Shown one piece after another: positions 20,952 through 31,185 of a DNA stretch of 64,000 nucleotides. This DNA comes from [Mycobacterium] nativiensis (GTDB taxonomy: Bacteria; Actinomycetota; Actinomycetes; Mycobacteriales; Mycobacteriaceae). The stretch is from the NCBI RefSeq assembly GCF_020172685.1, contig NZ_CP083986.1, positions 644,956-708,955 of the forward strand. The letters are read 5' to 3'. Every line of letters starts with the position of its first letter. Positions within the stretch are counted from its first letter, which is position 1. Below the pieces are notes generated by a model. It was not told the DNA's origin. It worked only from the letters and a program-made list of their open reading frames with translations, and did no database searches. The position numbers were made by a program, and so were the translations under genes.

Positions 20952-22466
20952 GTGTCTGGTCGCGTCGATAGAAGTCGGATCATCGTAGGGGCTTTCCTGG
21001 CGCTGGGGATGCTGCCCGCGCCGCCGGCCCACGCCGAGTTCGACGACCTTTTCGACCAGCTCCTCGACGTCCTGGGGGGCACCGCGTTGCCGGATCCGGC
21101 CGCCGCGTCGGATGTCATGGACTTCTCCCAACTCGGCGCGGATATCTATGCCTGGACGTCGGCGGGCGAATCCGTGATCGCCGGGCTGTTCCAGGACCAG
21201 CTCTATGCCACCGTGCACGACCTCGGCGAGATGTGGATCCAGGGTCCTGGCGTCGTGCTGGACCCGATCATCAACCCGCTCTTCGCTTTTGACGGCTCCT
21301 GTGGGCTGATCTGCAACGGTGTCGACGGCACCGCGGCCGATCCCAACGGTGGCGACGGCGGCTGGCTGTTCGGCGACGGCGGCAATGGCTACGACCCGGG
21401 CGCCAGCGAAGACACCGAACTGGGCGCTGGCGGCGGGGCCGGCGGCAACGCCGAAATGGTCGGCAACGGAGGGTTCGGCGGCGACGGCGGGGCCAGCGCC
21501 GACGGCGGTGTCGGCGGAATCGGCGGCTGGCTGATGGGCAACGGCGGCGACGGCGGCTGGGGCGGCGACGGACTGGACAGCGTCTCGGGCCCCGCCGGTA
21601 ACGGCGGCAACGGCGCGCTCGGCGGCGACGCCATCTCGCTGTTCGGTGCGGGCGGCCGTGGCGGCGACGGTGGTGACGGCGGCTGGGGCAACGACGGTGG
21701 CGACGGGGGCAACGGGGGCAACGCCGCCGACGGCGGTAACGGGGTGATGGGCTTCAGCGGCGCCGGCGGTTCGGGTGGTTACGGCGGCAACGGCGGGGCC
21801 GGCACTGCGGACCACCCCAGCGGCGGCAACGGCGGAGACGGCGGGGCGGCCGGTAACGGCGGCGCGCTGCAGTTCATGGGTGACCCCGGCGCCGGTGGCT
21901 TCAGTGCCCCGGGCGGCAACGGCGGTGACGCGTTGGCCGGCTCCGACGGCAACGGCGGCAACGGGGGTCACGGTGGCATAGGCGGGTCCGGCGGCTTCGG
22001 CGGCGATCCCACCCACGGCCGGGTCGGCGGCGCGGGCGGCAATGGCGGCGCGGCCGGTTCGTCGGCCGCCACCGCGGGCAACGGCGGGGACGGTGGCGAT
22101 GGCGGCAACGGCATGGTCGGCGCACCCAGCAGCGGTGAGAGCGGCGGCGGTGGCAAGGGTGGTACCGGGGGTGCCGGCGGGGCCGGAACAGCGGCTCATC
22201 CCGACGGGGGCACCGGAGGATTGGGCGGCAACGGCGGCAATGCCGGCAACGGCGCCAAGGCAGACGCGGCCGGTGCCGGCGGCACCGGCGGTGTCGGGGG
22301 CGTGGCCGGACCCGGCGGGTCGGTCGGCCCCGGCGGGGACGGTGGCAATGGCGGTACCGGCGGTCAGGCGCCCACCCCGGGCGCGGGCGGTAAGGCCGGC
22401 AGTGGCGGGGCGGGTGACCCGGCCGGCAGTGCGGGCAAGCCGGGGGCGCCCGGCACGTCGAGCTAG
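20952..22466 (+). CDS. Secreted PGRS-like protein with non-PE N-terminal module, A
   Basis: About 504 residues. A signal peptide (about 1-28, ending HA-EFDD) is followed by an approximately 105-residue module ([36 protein letters not shown]) and then about 370 residues of GGxGGN/GGDGG repeats. The GTG at 20952 has GGAGGG seven bases upstream. The module and the [12 protein letters not shown] junction are shared with the gene at 25419 and, more distantly, with the three GH5 proteins. No catalytic domain follows. Its TAG overlaps the TAG of the convergent PPE gene in a shared CTAG. Confidence 0.78.
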   Translation: MSGRVDRSRIIVGAFLALGMLPAPPAHAEFDDLFDQLLDVLGGTALPDPAAASDVMDFSQLGADIYAWTSAGESVIAGLFQDQLYATVHDLGEMWIQGPGVVLDPIINPLFAFDGSCGLICNGVDGTAADPNGGDGGWLFGDGGNGYDPGASEDTELGAGGGAGGNAEMVGNGGFGGDGGASADGGVGGIGGWLMGNGGDGGWGGDGLDSVSGPAGNGGNGALGGDAISLFGAGGRGGDGGDGGWGNDGGDGGNGGNAADGGNGVMGFSGAGGSGGYGGNGGAGTADHPSGGNGGDGGAAGNGGALQFMGDPGAGGFSAPGGNGGDALAGSDGNGGNGGHGGIGGSGGFGGDPTHGRVGGAGGNGGAAGSSAATAGNGGDGGDGGNGMVGAPSSGESGGGGKGGTGGAGGAGTAAHPDGGTGGLGGNGGNAGNGAKADAAGAGGTGGVGGVAGPGGSVGPGGDGGNGGTGGQAPTPGAGGKAGSGGAGDPAGSAGKPGAPGTSS

Positions 22467-23914
22467 CTGGGGGTCTCTGGGGTCTCCCAGGTGTGCGGCA
22501 GCATCGGGACGGTCGGACCTGCGCCCGCGGCGCTGTCGGTAATGCTGGTCAATCCCGTTACGGCAGAGCTGGTCTCATGCTGCAACGTGCCGGGGAAGCC
22601 TACGGGTCCGGCGCCGCTGGCCGATGCTACGGCCATGGTGCTGTCCGGGTCGATGAACTCATAGCGGTAGCCGGGATCCATCAGGCGGCCGCGGTGGCGC
22701 CGGCGGCGAGCCTGCTTGGTCGCGGTGGCGACCGCGGCCGTGGCGGCGGTCGCAGAGCTGCGCCGCGCTTCCGCCGGAGCACTCACAGACATTTTCGCGC
22801 TTGCCCCGGAGGCTCGGCCGCCACCGATCAGGTACGGAAACGCGGCCATCTCGATCCCGGTGATCGGCGGCGGCATCACCGGGACACCGCTCACGGTCGC
22901 GGTCGGTGTCAGGGCCGGCGGGGCCAGCGCCGGGGGTGCCGCCGCGGCGGGAGCGGGCGGGGCGGCAGCAGGAATCGGGGCGGCCGGGGCCGCAGCGGGG
23001 GCTGGAGTCGGGCTGGGCAGCGCCGCCGGTGCGGCGGGCACGTCGATGGCCCCCAGCCCGGCCAGGCCGGCGACACCGGCGAACCCGGCCAGCGGCGTGG
23101 CGGGGAAGACCAGGCCGAGCATGGTCTCGGTCAACGCCGTCACGGTCGGCGCCATCCCGAGGACGATCTCGCCGGCATAGTGCGGGGCGATCGTCATCAG
23201 CACCGGATCGCTGATCAGGCTGGTGATCGGATTGTTGCTGGACAGGTCGGCCTGGATCGCGTCGTTGATCTCGGCGATCCGGGTGGTCCACCAGCTCTCC
23301 TGGTAGATGTTGCCGAAGTCCTGGGTGGGAGCCTGGCCGGTCCGGTGCTGGTGGTCACGGTGCTGGGGGGTGTCGGGGTTGAGCACCGTCGGCGCCGTCG
23401 ACGCCGCCGGCGAGGACGCCACCGCCGCGCCGGCCACCGCCTGATAGGTCGCCATCGTGGTGGCGGCCTGCACCCACATCCGGGTGTAGTCGGCTTCGTT
23501 GAGGGCAATCGGAATCGCGTTGACCCCGAAGAAGTTCGTCGCCTCCAGCACCGCGTGAATCGTGTGGTTGGCGGACAGTTCGGCCAGGGTGGGCATCGCC
23601 GCCAGCGCTGAGGAGTAGGCGGCGGCCGCGGTCTGGTGCTGGGCGGCCAATGTGGTGCTGTCGGCGCTGGCCTGCGTCAGCCACGCCAGGTACGGCACAT
23701 TCGCCGCCACATAGGATTCCGCGCTCGGGCCCTGCCACGACCCGGCCTGCACCGCAGAGAGCATCGCCGAAAGCTCTTGTGCTACAGCGGTATATTCGGT
23801 GCTCAAGGCGTCCCACACGCCCGCCGCTGCCAGTAGTGGCCCGGGGCCCGGACCGCTGCTCAACAGCGCCGAGTGCACCTCCGGGGGTGAGGCCATCCAG
23901 ATTGGCTCCGTCAT
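22463..23914 (-). CDS. PPE family protein, PPW subgroup
   Basis: A 483-residue PPE protein. The N-terminus [18 protein letters not shown] carries the PPE signature and [10 protein letters not shown] the WxG turn. The C-terminus has the basic RRRRHRG stretch, GFPGT and PMLPHTW, which define the PPE-PPW group (GFxGT and PxxPxxW). The middle is Pro/Ala-rich. Start is ATG at 23914 rather than upstream codons, because the PPE motif begins there and AAAGG precedes it. Likely ESX-secreted; no PE partner is adjacent. Confidence 0.87.
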   Translation of the reverse strand: MTEPIWMASPPEVHSALLSSGPGPGPLLAAAGVWDALSTEYTAVAQELSAMLSAVQAGSWQGPSAESYVAANVPYLAWLTQASADSTTLAAQHQTAAAAYSSALAAMPTLAELSANHTIHAVLEATNFFGVNAIPIALNEADYTRMWVQAATTMATYQAVAGAAVASSPAASTAPTVLNPDTPQHRDHQHRTGQAPTQDFGNIYQESWWTTRIAEINDAIQADLSSNNPITSLISDPVLMTIAPHYAGEIVLGMAPTVTALTETMLGLVFPATPLAGFAGVAGLAGLGAIDVPAAPAALPSPTPAPAAAPAAPIPAAAPPAPAAAAPPALAPPALTPTATVSGVPVMPPPITGIEMAAFPYLIGGGRASGASAKMSVSAPAEARRSSATAATAAVATATKQARRRRHRGRLMDPGYRYEFIDPDSTMAVASASGAGPVGFPGTLQHETSSAVTGLTSITDSAAGAGPTVPMLPHTWETPETPS

Positions 23915-24018
23915 TGCCGCCTTTCCGCGCGCAGAACGGATGAATCCTATCCTCAAAATCAGGACAATAGCTGGATGTCTCCTGGGAATACGGAGATCTA
24001 CCTGGAATTTGTCCGCAT

Positions 24019-25281
24019 TTATGTGTCGGAGGCGACGGCTTCGATGGATAGCTGCCCAGGCGGCCGAACCAGAAAGCCGCTCATGATCAGACTGCGGGTC
24101 AGCTCGATCTGCTGGGGGGCGGTCAGCCCGGGCAGTTCACCGACCCGAAACGATTCGGTGCGCTCCGACAGGAACCGCATCGCGGTTTCATGATCCGGGC
24201 GGGCGCTGACGATCAACTGGGCGAACTGCAGGCCCACGCCGTCGGCTGTCGCGGTCACTCGCGAGTACAGCGGTTGTTGCTTGCGCACCACCGTGTCGAC
24301 ATCGATCCCGACGGTCTCGGAGACCTGCCCCACGACCGGGCAGCGGGCCCGCCGCACCAGGAAATCCTGCATGGCGCCGAGGCCTTCGGCCAGGGAGTCC
24401 GGATCCGCGATGGCCGTGAGACCGTCCTGAATCAGCGCGCCCAACTCCGCTCGCACCCCCGGGTCGTCCAAATGTCTTGCGGGAAGCCGGGTATGCACCA
24501 CGTCGTCGCGCAGGCTCAACATGTGCAGCGTGTGGGTCAACAGCGTGAGCACCGTCGGCACGTGAATCCCGACCGTCAGGTGGATCGACGACTGGGCGGT
24601 CGTCTCGGCCGAATGCACCCGCCCCCGAGGCAGATACAGGGTGTCGCCGGCGGCCAGGCGCAGGCTGGTCGGTTCCGGCAGGCCCGCCGGATCCACCTCA
24701 TGCATCTGCTGCATCAGGTGCGGCGGCACCGGCTCGTCACCGTAGAAGTACCAGGTCTTGTCGCCCTGGATCTGCAGCACCAACACGTCGTGGTGGTCGT
24801 AGTGGGGCAGGAAGCCCGTCGATCCCGGCGGGGTGATGTAGGCGTTGACGTGGGTCGGGAAGTTCAGCTCGACCTCGACTCCGTGGGTCAGCGTCGAGAA
24901 CGGGCGCAGATATTTTTCGATGTTGTTGCAGATGATCGTGTAGCCGTTGTCCAGCTCGGCGCGGACCCGGGCCAGGTCCACCGTGCCGTCGGCGAGCGTG
25001 TACTGCTCGGGCTGCAAGTGGTCCGGACCGCGCACCAGTCGCACCGCGGAGGGGTCGGTGCGCAGTGCCGCCGGGATCTGCTCCGCGACGGCCGGTCCGG
25101 CCAGCCTGTCGAAGTAGTCGCTGCGGCCCCGGGCGATGTGGTGCGGCGCGGCACCCCACAGCTCGTCGAGGAAGGTCGTCACCGTCACCGGTGCCAGCAA
25201 CCAGGCGAGGGGAGACGCGAAGCCCCCTGAGCCCCCGGGGCCGGGGAAGCCGCTGCTGGCCGACACCGGCACAAAATACAC
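24019..25281 (-). CDS. JmjC/cupin-type Fe(II)/2-oxoglutarate oxygenase (ribosomal-oxygenase-like)
   Basis: About 420 residues. The double-stranded beta-helix core holds HYD (H160, D162) in [20 protein letters not shown] and a distal histidine H223 in [10 protein letters not shown], the HxD...H iron triad of cupin_4/JmjC hydroxylases. A winged C-terminal part follows ([15 protein letters not shown]...). Family members hydroxylate ribosomal-protein or other side chains; the substrate here is unknown. The GTG at 25281 is preferred because longer versions would run into the divergent PGRS gene at 25419; nearby GTGs (25272, 25266) are alternatives. Confidence 0.75.
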   Translation of the reverse strand: MYFVPVSASSGFPGPGGSGGFASPLAWLLAPVTVTTFLDELWGAAPHHIARGRSDYFDRLAGPAVAEQIPAALRTDPSAVRLVRGPDHLQPEQYTLADGTVDLARVRAELDNGYTIICNNIEKYLRPFSTLTHGVEVELNFPTHVNAYITPPGSTGFLPHYDHHDVLVLQIQGDKTWYFYGDEPVPPHLMQQMHEVDPAGLPEPTSLRLAAGDTLYLPRGRVHSAETTAQSSIHLTVGIHVPTVLTLLTHTLHMLSLRDDVVHTRLPARHLDDPGVRAELGALIQDGLTAIADPDSLAEGLGAMQDFLVRRARCPVVGQVSETVGIDVDTVVRKQQPLYSRVTATADGVGLQFAQLIVSARPDHETAMRFLSERTESFRVGELPGLTAPQQIELTRSLIMSGFLVRPPGQLSIEAVASDT

Positions 25282-25418
25282 CCGGCGGCGGCATCCAGTG
25301 GGAGGCGCCTCCGTTGGTATGTGCGGATGGAATTGATCGACGAACCCGCAGATGATGGGTGGATGGAATGAAACACCCGTAGTTGTGGATCGATATTCCA
25401 CTGGTTTAAATTCGGTGA

Positions 25419-26978
25419 ATGTCCGGTCGCCGCGCTGTGAACCCGAACCATCTCCCCGCTCGCCGCGCGGTGGGGGCCGCGACGTCGGTCGGGGCGTTCC
25501 TGGCGCTCGGGTTGAGCCCGCTGACCGCCGCACCGGCGAGTGCCGACTTCGAGGACCTGTTCTCGTTCGACCAGTTCCTCGATGCTGCCGCGCTGGCCGA
25601 CCCCGGTTCGGCTGCCGCGGACACGCTGGACCTGTCCCAAGCGGGTAGCGACATCTTCACTTGGGCGTCGGTGGCCGAGGTCGTCTTCGCCGGGCTGATC
25701 CAGAACCAGCTCTACGCCACCATCCACGACCTGGGCACCCTGTGGACGATGGGCCCGGGCGCTCTGATCGATCCGATCATCAACCCGCTCTTCGCGTTTG
25801 ACGGTGCCTGCGGGCTGATCTGCCATGGCGTCGACGGCACCGTCGACCACCCCGACGGCGGCGACGGGGGCTGGCTGTTCGGTGACGGCGGCAACGGCTA
25901 CGGCGCCGGCAGCGACGAGAACATCGCCGCCGGCGTGGTCGGCGGTCACGGCGGCGACGCCAAGATGATCGGCAACGGCGGCTGGGGCGGCGACGGCGGA
26001 TCCAGCGCCGACGGTGGTGACGGCGGGACCGGCGGTTGGCTGCTGGGCAACGGCGGTGAAGGCGGCTGGGGCGGCGACGGGCTGGACAGCATCTCCGGCA
26101 CCGCGGGCAACGGCGGCAACGGTGGGCTCGGTGGCGAGGCCATCTCGCTGTTCGGCGCCGGCGGTCGCGGCGGTGACGGCGGTGACGGTGGCTGGGGCAA
26201 CGGCGGCGGCGACGGAGGCATTGGCGGCAACGCCGGCGACGGCGGAAACGCGGTGGCCGGCTTCGGCGGGCCCGGCGGCTCCGGCGGCTACGGCGGCAAC
26301 GGCGGCAACGGCACCGCCGACCATCACAGCGGGGGCAATGGCGGTGCCGGTGGGGCGGCCGGCAACGCCGGAGACCTGGTGTTCATGGGCAACGCCGGGC
26401 CGGGCGGGTTCAGCGCCCCCGGTGGTAACGGCGGCAACGCGCTGGCCGGTTCCGACGGCAACGGCGGTAACGGCGGCCACGGCGGTGACGGCGGATCGGG
26501 CGGTTACGGAGGCGTCCCCAGCCACGGCCGGGTTGCCGGTGCCGGCGGCAACGGTGGGGCGGCGGGGTCGTGGGCCGGCACCGCCGGAAACGGTGGCGAC
26601 GGCGGCAACGGCGGCCAGGGCATGCTCGGCCACCCGAACAGCGGTGAGAGCGGCGGTGGGGGCAAGGGCGGCACCGGTGGTGCCGGCGGCGCCGGAACGG
26701 CGGCTCATCCCGACGGCGGCGTCGGGGGCGTGGGCGGCAATGGTGGCAACGCCGGCGACGGCGCCGCCGCGGTAGCCGGTGGTGCCGGCGGTGCGGGCGG
26801 TGCCGGTGGTGCGCCGGCCGCCGGTGGCTCGGTCGGCCCGGGCGGGCCAGGTGGCGACGGCGGCAACGGGGGCAACGGGGTCGAGGCCGGAAAGGCCGGC
26901 GCGGCCGGGGCCGGCGGCGCGGGAAACCCGGGTGGCAGCACTGGCAAGCCCGGCAGCCCGGGAATCCAGACGGGGTAG
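25419..26978 (+). CDS. Secreted PGRS-like protein with non-PE N-terminal module, B
   Basis: A 519-residue paralogue of the gene at 20952. A signal peptide (about 1-42, ending ASADF) is followed by the shared module ([34 protein letters not shown]) and about 370 residues of GGNGG/GGDGG repeats. The repeat units align in order with those of copy A, including [29 protein letters not shown] and [12 protein letters not shown] landmarks, so the two arose by whole-gene duplication. ATG at 25419. It is convergent with the Ddn-like pair, whose stop lies one base beyond. Confidence 0.78.
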   Translation: MSGRRAVNPNHLPARRAVGAATSVGAFLALGLSPLTAAPASADFEDLFSFDQFLDAAALADPGSAAADTLDLSQAGSDIFTWASVAEVVFAGLIQNQLYATIHDLGTLWTMGPGALIDPIINPLFAFDGACGLICHGVDGTVDHPDGGDGGWLFGDGGNGYGAGSDENIAAGVVGGHGGDAKMIGNGGWGGDGGSSADGGDGGTGGWLLGNGGEGGWGGDGLDSISGTAGNGGNGGLGGEAISLFGAGGRGGDGGDGGWGNGGGDGGIGGNAGDGGNAVAGFGGPGGSGGYGGNGGNGTADHHSGGNGGAGGAAGNAGDLVFMGNAGPGGFSAPGGNGGNALAGSDGNGGNGGHGGDGGSGGYGGVPSHGRVAGAGGNGGAAGSWAGTAGNGGDGGNGGQGMLGHPNSGESGGGGKGGTGGAGGAGTAAHPDGGVGGVGGNGGNAGDGAAAVAGGAGGAGGAGGAPAAGGSVGPGGPGGDGGNGGNGVEAGKAGAAGAGGAGNPGGSTGKPGSPGIQTG

Positions 26979-26979
26979 G

Positions 26980-27366
26980 TCAGCCGGCGCGGTCCAGCAG
27001 CAGTGTGTGTGCCACGCCGGCGCGCCCGAGCAGCTGACGCCAGGGCGGCTTCAGCAGCCCGAGGGCCTCGGCGGTCGGCACCACCCGCGGACCGGTGACG
27101 GCGAACGTCTTACCGCCGACCTTGACCCGTCCGCCACCCGCTGCCTGCAGGTTCTTCACCCAGTCCCGGTCGGTTCCGTACGGCAGCAGCACCGCGACAC
27201 CGTCGCCGGTGTGGAACACCGAGACCGGGGTGCGGTAGCTGGCACCGGAGCGTCGGCCGGTGTGCTCGATGATCGACCACATCGGCACCCAGCCGGAGAT
27301 CGGGCGGAATAGCGGATTGGTCACCACCCGGTTGAACCGGGCGCGGCGCTCGGAGAACTGCACCAC
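26980..27366 (-). CDS. F420-dependent (Ddn/FDOR-B-like) small protein, second of pair
   Basis: About 128 residues of the deazaflavin-dependent nitroreductase family: GWVPMWSIIEHTGRRSGASYRTPVSVF, then RDWVKNLQAAGGGRV. It starts at GTG 27366 or 27363, sharing one base (TAGTG) with the stop of its upstream paralogue, so the two are translationally coupled. Family members use F420H2 to reduce quinones or other substrates; which one is not visible. Confidence 0.8.
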   Translation of the reverse strand: MVQFSERRARFNRVVTNPLFRPISGWVPMWSIIEHTGRRSGASYRTPVSVFHTGDGVAVLLPYGTDRDWVKNLQAAGGGRVKVGGKTFAVTGPRVVPTAEALGLLKPPWRQLLGRAGVAHTLLLDRAG

Positions 27367-27758
27367 TAGCCCTGCCTGGTGAGCAGCACGGCCTGCTCGA
27401 ACGGCAGCCGGCCGAACGCGCGCCGACCGACACCGGTGACGTGCGTTGCCGCCTCGTCTCTGCTCACCACCCGCGGCTCGGTGACGGCGAACGTCTTGCC
27501 GTGCCGGCGCATCGTGGCGCCACCGGCGGCGGTGATGTTCTTCAGCCAGTCCCGGTCCGGGCCGTAGGTGAGCAGGATGGCCACCCCGTCGTCGGTGCTG
27601 AACACGCTCAATGGGGTGCGGTAGGGCTTGCCGGACCGTCTGCCGACGTGTTCGAGGATTCCGAAGCTCGGGGCCCAGCCGGCCCACATCCGCTGGATCG
27701 GGTTGGTGACGTGCCGGTTGAACCGGGCCAGCCGTTGAGGTAGTTGCATGACTGCCAT
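27366..27758 (-). CDS. F420-dependent (Ddn/FDOR-B-like) small protein, first of pair
   Basis: A 130-residue paralogue of the following gene, about as similar as tandem duplicates usually are ([18 protein letters not shown] ... [15 protein letters not shown]). ATG at 27758, with GGAG a few bases upstream; an ATG three codons in is possible. It is divergent from hemL with about 85 bases between the two starts. Confidence 0.8.
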   Translation of the reverse strand: MAVMQLPQRLARFNRHVTNPIQRMWAGWAPSFGILEHVGRRSGKPYRTPLSVFSTDDGVAILLTYGPDRDWLKNITAAGGATMRRHGKTFAVTEPRVVSRDEAATHVTGVGRRAFGRLPFEQAVLLTRQG

Positions 27759-27843
27759 CCAACTCCGAGACGCAGGTCACCTCAACCCCCAACAACTACA
27801 CCCTGTAGTCGGTGCCGTCGCGCGGGCTGGGACACTGGTCGTC

Positions 27844-29172
27844 GTGGGTAGTGCGGATCGGACCACGGCGGCATCGGAGCGGTTGTTCGCCGAATCCTGT
27901 GCGGTGATTCCCGGCGGGGTCAACTCGCCGGCCCGCGCGTTCGCCTCGGTGGGGGGCACGCCCCGATTCATCACGCAGGCCCAGGGCTGCTGGCTCACCG
28001 ACGCCGACGGCAACCGGTATGTGGACCTGGTCTGTTCCTGGGGCCCGATGATCCTCGGCCACGCCCACCCGGCGGTTGTCGAGGCGGTCCGCGACGCCGC
28101 CGGCGCCGGACTGTCGTTCGGGGCGCCGACACGGACCGAGACCGAATTGGCGGCCGAGATCATCGACCGGGTGCCCGCCGTGCGCAAGGTCCGGCTGGTC
28201 AACTCCGGCACCGAGGCCACCATGAGCGCGCTGCGACTGGCACGCGGGTTCACCGGCCGGCCCAAGGTGGTCAAGTTCTCCGGCTGCTACCACGGTCACG
28301 TCGACGCGCTGCTCGCCGACGCCGGCTCCGGGGTGGCCACCCTGGCGCTGCCGTCGTCACCCGGGGTCACCGGCGCCACCGCCGCCGACACGATCGTGCT
28401 GCCCTACAACGACATCGCCGCGGTGCGCGCGGCGTTCGCCGAATCGGGCGACCAGATCGCCGCCGTCATCACCGAGGCCAGCCCCGGCAATATGGGTGTG
28501 GTGCCGCCGGCGCCGGGCTTCAACGCCGAACTGCGGGCGATCACCGCCGAGCATGGGGCGCTGCTGATCGTCGACGAGGTGATGACCGGCTTCCGGGTCA
28601 GTCGAAGTGGTTGGTGTGGAGAAGGTGGCATCGATCCCATCTCTGCCGACCTGTTCACCTTCGGCAAGGTGATCAGCGGCGGCCTGCCGGCCGCGGCGTT
28701 CGGTGGGCGCGCCGAGGTGATGGACCGGCTGGCGCCGCTGGGCCCGGTCTATCAGGCCGGCACGCTGTCGGGGAACCCTGTCGCCACCGCCGCCGGACTG
28801 GCCACCCTGCGCGCCGCCGGCGCCGATGTCTACGCCGCGCTCGACAAGAACGCCGACCGGCTGACCGGCCTGCTGGCCGAGGCGCTGACCGACGCCGGTG
28901 TGCCGCACCAGATCCCGCGTGCCGGAAACATGTTCAGCGTGTTCTTCACCGACCAGCCGGTCACCGACTTCGCCGCCGCCCGCGCGAGTGACACCTGGCG
29001 CTTCCCGCCGTTCTTCCACGCGCTGCTGGACGCCGGTGTCTACCTGCCGTGCAGCGCGTTCGAAGCCTGGTTCGTCTCGGCCGCGCTCACCGACGAAGCC
29101 TTCGAGCGCATCGCCGATGCGCTGCCTGCCGCCGCCCGAGCCGCCGCCACCACCGGAGAGCCGAAACCCTGA
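27844..29172 (+). CDS. hemL: Glutamate-1-semialdehyde 2,1-aminomutase
   Basis: PLP enzyme converting glutamate-1-semialdehyde to 5-aminolevulinate, the second C5-pathway step. 442 residues from GTG 27844; upstream in-frame codons overlap the divergent gene's promoter. Family segments include [45 protein letters not shown] and the PLP lysine K275 in [13 protein letters not shown]. It lies about 23 kb from the other hem genes, as in M. tuberculosis. The next gene overlaps in TGATG. Confidence 0.95.
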   Translation: MGSADRTTAASERLFAESCAVIPGGVNSPARAFASVGGTPRFITQAQGCWLTDADGNRYVDLVCSWGPMILGHAHPAVVEAVRDAAGAGLSFGAPTRTETELAAEIIDRVPAVRKVRLVNSGTEATMSALRLARGFTGRPKVVKFSGCYHGHVDALLADAGSGVATLALPSSPGVTGATAADTIVLPYNDIAAVRAAFAESGDQIAAVITEASPGNMGVVPPAPGFNAELRAITAEHGALLIVDEVMTGFRVSRSGWCGEGGIDPISADLFTFGKVISGGLPAAAFGGRAEVMDRLAPLGPVYQAGTLSGNPVATAAGLATLRAAGADVYAALDKNADRLTGLLAEALTDAGVPHQIPRAGNMFSVFFTDQPVTDFAAARASDTWRFPPFFHALLDAGVYLPCSAFEAWFVSAALTDEAFERIADALPAAARAAATTGEPKP

Positions 29173-29780
29173 TGGCCGAAGTCACCCGCATCCACCTGAT
29201 CCGCCACGGCGAGGTCCACAACCCGGACGGCATTCTCTACGGCCGGATCCCCGGCTTCCGGCTCTCCGACACCGGACGCGGGCAGGCCGTCGCGGCCGCC
29301 GACATGCTGGCCGGCCGCGACATCGTCGCCGTGATCGCCTCGCCGCTGCAGCGCGCCCAGGAGACCGCCGCCCCGATCGCCGCGCGCCACAACCTGCCCA
29401 TCGACACCGACGAGGACCTGATCGAGTCGACCAACGTCTTTGAGGGCAAACGGGTTTCGCCCGGCGACGGTGCCTGGCGCAATCCACGATTCTGGTGGCA
29501 CCTGCGCAACCCGTTCACCCCGACCTGGGGAGAGTCGTACGACCAGATCGCAGCCCGGATGGCTACCGCGGTCGACAAGGCCCGGTCCCGCGCCGCCGGC
29601 CACGAGGCGGTGTGCGTCAGCCATCAGCTGCCGGTGTGGACGGTCCGGCAGCACCTGAGCGGCCACCGGCTCTGGCACGACCCGCGTCGCCGCCAGTGCG
29701 AGGTGGGCTCGGTGACCACCCTGGTCTATGACGGTGATCGGCTGGCCGACGTCGAATACTGCGTACCGGCCGGCGGCTGA
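29172..29780 (+). CDS. Histidine phosphatase (phosphoglycerate-mutase-like)
   Basis: A 202-residue member of the RHG superfamily. The phosphohistidine motif is LIRHGEVHNPDG (about residues 9-20) and the second histidine is in VCVSHQLPVW. Substrate unknown; the conserved place between hemL and the cytochrome c maturation genes (Rv0525 position) suggests an operon role. The ATG shares one base with the hemL stop (TGATG), indicating coupling. Confidence 0.87.
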   Translation: MAEVTRIHLIRHGEVHNPDGILYGRIPGFRLSDTGRGQAVAAADMLAGRDIVAVIASPLQRAQETAAPIAARHNLPIDTDEDLIESTNVFEGKRVSPGDGAWRNPRFWWHLRNPFTPTWGESYDQIAARMATAVDKARSRAAGHEAVCVSHQLPVWTVRQHLSGHRLWHDPRRRQCEVGSVTTLVYDGDRLADVEYCVPAGG

Positions 29781-29782
29781 CG

Positions 29783-30409
29783 ATGCGGGCGGTGCTGATC
29801 GCCGGGGCGGTGATGGCCGCCCTGATCTCGGGCTGTTCGGTCGGAGACGACGCGGTCACGCACGGCGGCACCTTCGAATTCGTCTCGCCCGGCGGCAAGA
29901 CCGACATCACCTACGACCCGCCGGCCGACCGTGGCCGCCCCGGCCCGATCTCCGGGCCCGACCTGATGGACCCGTCGCGCACCATCGGTGTCGATGACTT
30001 CGGTGGCAAGGTCGTCGTCATCAACGTGTGGGGGCAGTGGTGCGGGCCGTGCCGCAGCGAAATCACTGAGCTGCAAAAGGTTTACGACGACACCCGAGCT
30101 GATGGGGTGGCGTTTCTGGGTATCGACGTCCGCGACCCCGAGCCGCAGGCCTCCCGCGACTTCATCAAAGACCGTCGCATCACCTATCCGTCGATCTATG
30201 ACCCGGCGATGCGCACCATGATCGCCTTCGGCGGCCGGTATCCGTCGTCGGTGATCCCGGCGACCATGGTGCTCGACCGGCAGCACCGGGTGGCGGCGGT
30301 GTTCCTGCGTGAGGTGCTCGCCGAAGATCTGCAACCGGTGGTCCAGCGCCTGGCCTCGGAAAACCCGGAAAGCCCGGAAAGCTCGGCAAGCACCGAGGCG
30401 CCGAAGTGA
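29783..30409 (+). CDS. Lipoprotein thiol-disulfide oxidoreductase (TlpA/ResA-like)
   Basis: A 208-residue thioredoxin-fold protein. The N-terminus shows a lipobox-like LISGC at about residues 14-18, so it should be anchored on the outer face of the membrane. The active site is WGQWCGPCRSE, and the cis-proline loop lies in SSVIPATMVLD. In system II cytochrome c maturation such a protein reduces apocytochrome CXXCH cysteines, receiving electrons from CcdA, whose gene follows with a 4-bp overlap. Confidence 0.9.
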   Translation: MRAVLIAGAVMAALISGCSVGDDAVTHGGTFEFVSPGGKTDITYDPPADRGRPGPISGPDLMDPSRTIGVDDFGGKVVVINVWGQWCGPCRSEITELQKVYDDTRADGVAFLGIDVRDPEPQASRDFIKDRRITYPSIYDPAMRTMIAFGGRYPSSVIPATMVLDRQHRVAAVFLREVLAEDLQPVVQRLASENPESPESSASTEAPK

Positions 30410-31185
30410 GCGGCTTGACCGCCACGGCCGCCAGCGGCCCGCTGCTGCTGGCCGTCGGAGTCTCAGCGCTGGCGGGCCTGGTCTCGTTCGCCTCGCCGTG
30501 CGTGGTCCCGCTGGTGCCCGGCTACCTGTCCTACCTGGCGGCGGTGGTCGGTGTCGACGAAACCCCAAGGGCCGGTGCGCTTGAGCCGCCGCGGTCCGCC
30601 AGGTGGCGCGTCGCCGGGTCGGCGGCACTGTTCGTCGCCGGATTCACCGCGGTGTTCCTGCTCGGCTCGATCGCGGTGCTCGGAATGACCACCACCTTGA
30701 TCACCAATCAGGTGCTGCTGCAACGGGTCGGCGGCGCGGTGACCATCCTGATGGGGTTGGTGTTCGTCGGTTTCGTTCCGGCACTGCAGCGGCAGGTTCG
30801 ATTCACGCCGCAGCAGCTGTCCACCGTGCTGGGTGCGCCGCTGCTGGGCGCGGTGTTCGCGCTGGGCTGGACACCCTGCCTGGGGCCCACCCTGACCGGC
30901 GTCATCGCCGTCGCCTCGGCCACCGACGGCTCCGGTGTGGCTCGCGGCGTGGTCCTGGTGATCGCCTACTGCCTGGGACTGGGCATCCCGTTCGTGGCGC
31001 TGGCCTTCGGATCGGCCAGCGCGGTGGCCGGGCTGGGCTGGCTACGCCGGCACACCCGGACCATCCAGGTCCTGGGCGGGCTGCTGCTGATCGCGGTCGG
31101 GGTCGCGCTGGTCACCGGCGTGTGGGGTGACTTCGTGGCCGCCGTGCGCGACGGCCTGGTCTCCGATGTCAGGCTCCCGATCTGA
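30406..31185 (+). CDS. ccdA: Cytochrome c biogenesis protein CcdA
   Basis: A 259-residue membrane protein with six helices that carries reductant across the membrane to ResA-like proteins. Conserved paired cysteines appear in SFASPCVVPLVPGYLSY and in GWTPCLGPTLTG. The GTG start is in the GTGA overlap with the ResA-like gene. The order ResA-CcdA-ResB-CcsB is the complete system II module. Confidence 0.92.
   Translation: MSGLTATAASGPLLLAVGVSALAGLVSFASPCVVPLVPGYLSYLAAVVGVDETPRAGALEPPRSARWRVAGSAALFVAGFTAVFLLGSIAVLGMTTTLITNQVLLQRVGGAVTILMGLVFVGFVPALQRQVRFTPQQLSTVLGAPLLGAVFALGWTPCLGPTLTGVIAVASATDGSGVARGVVLVIAYCLGLGIPFVALAFGSASAVAGLGWLRRHTRTIQVLGGLLLIAVGVALVTGVWGDFVAAVRDGLVSDVRLPI

Noticed and set aside
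21350..22450. Gly-codon repeats considered as a CRISPR array or minisatellite
   Set aside because: The repeats are irregular in length, in frame and coding (PGRS type); there are no constant repeats with unique spacers.
22463..22466. Shared CTAG stop of the convergent PGRS and PPE genes
   Set aside because: Noted, but four-base convergent stop overlaps occur by chance in compact genomes.
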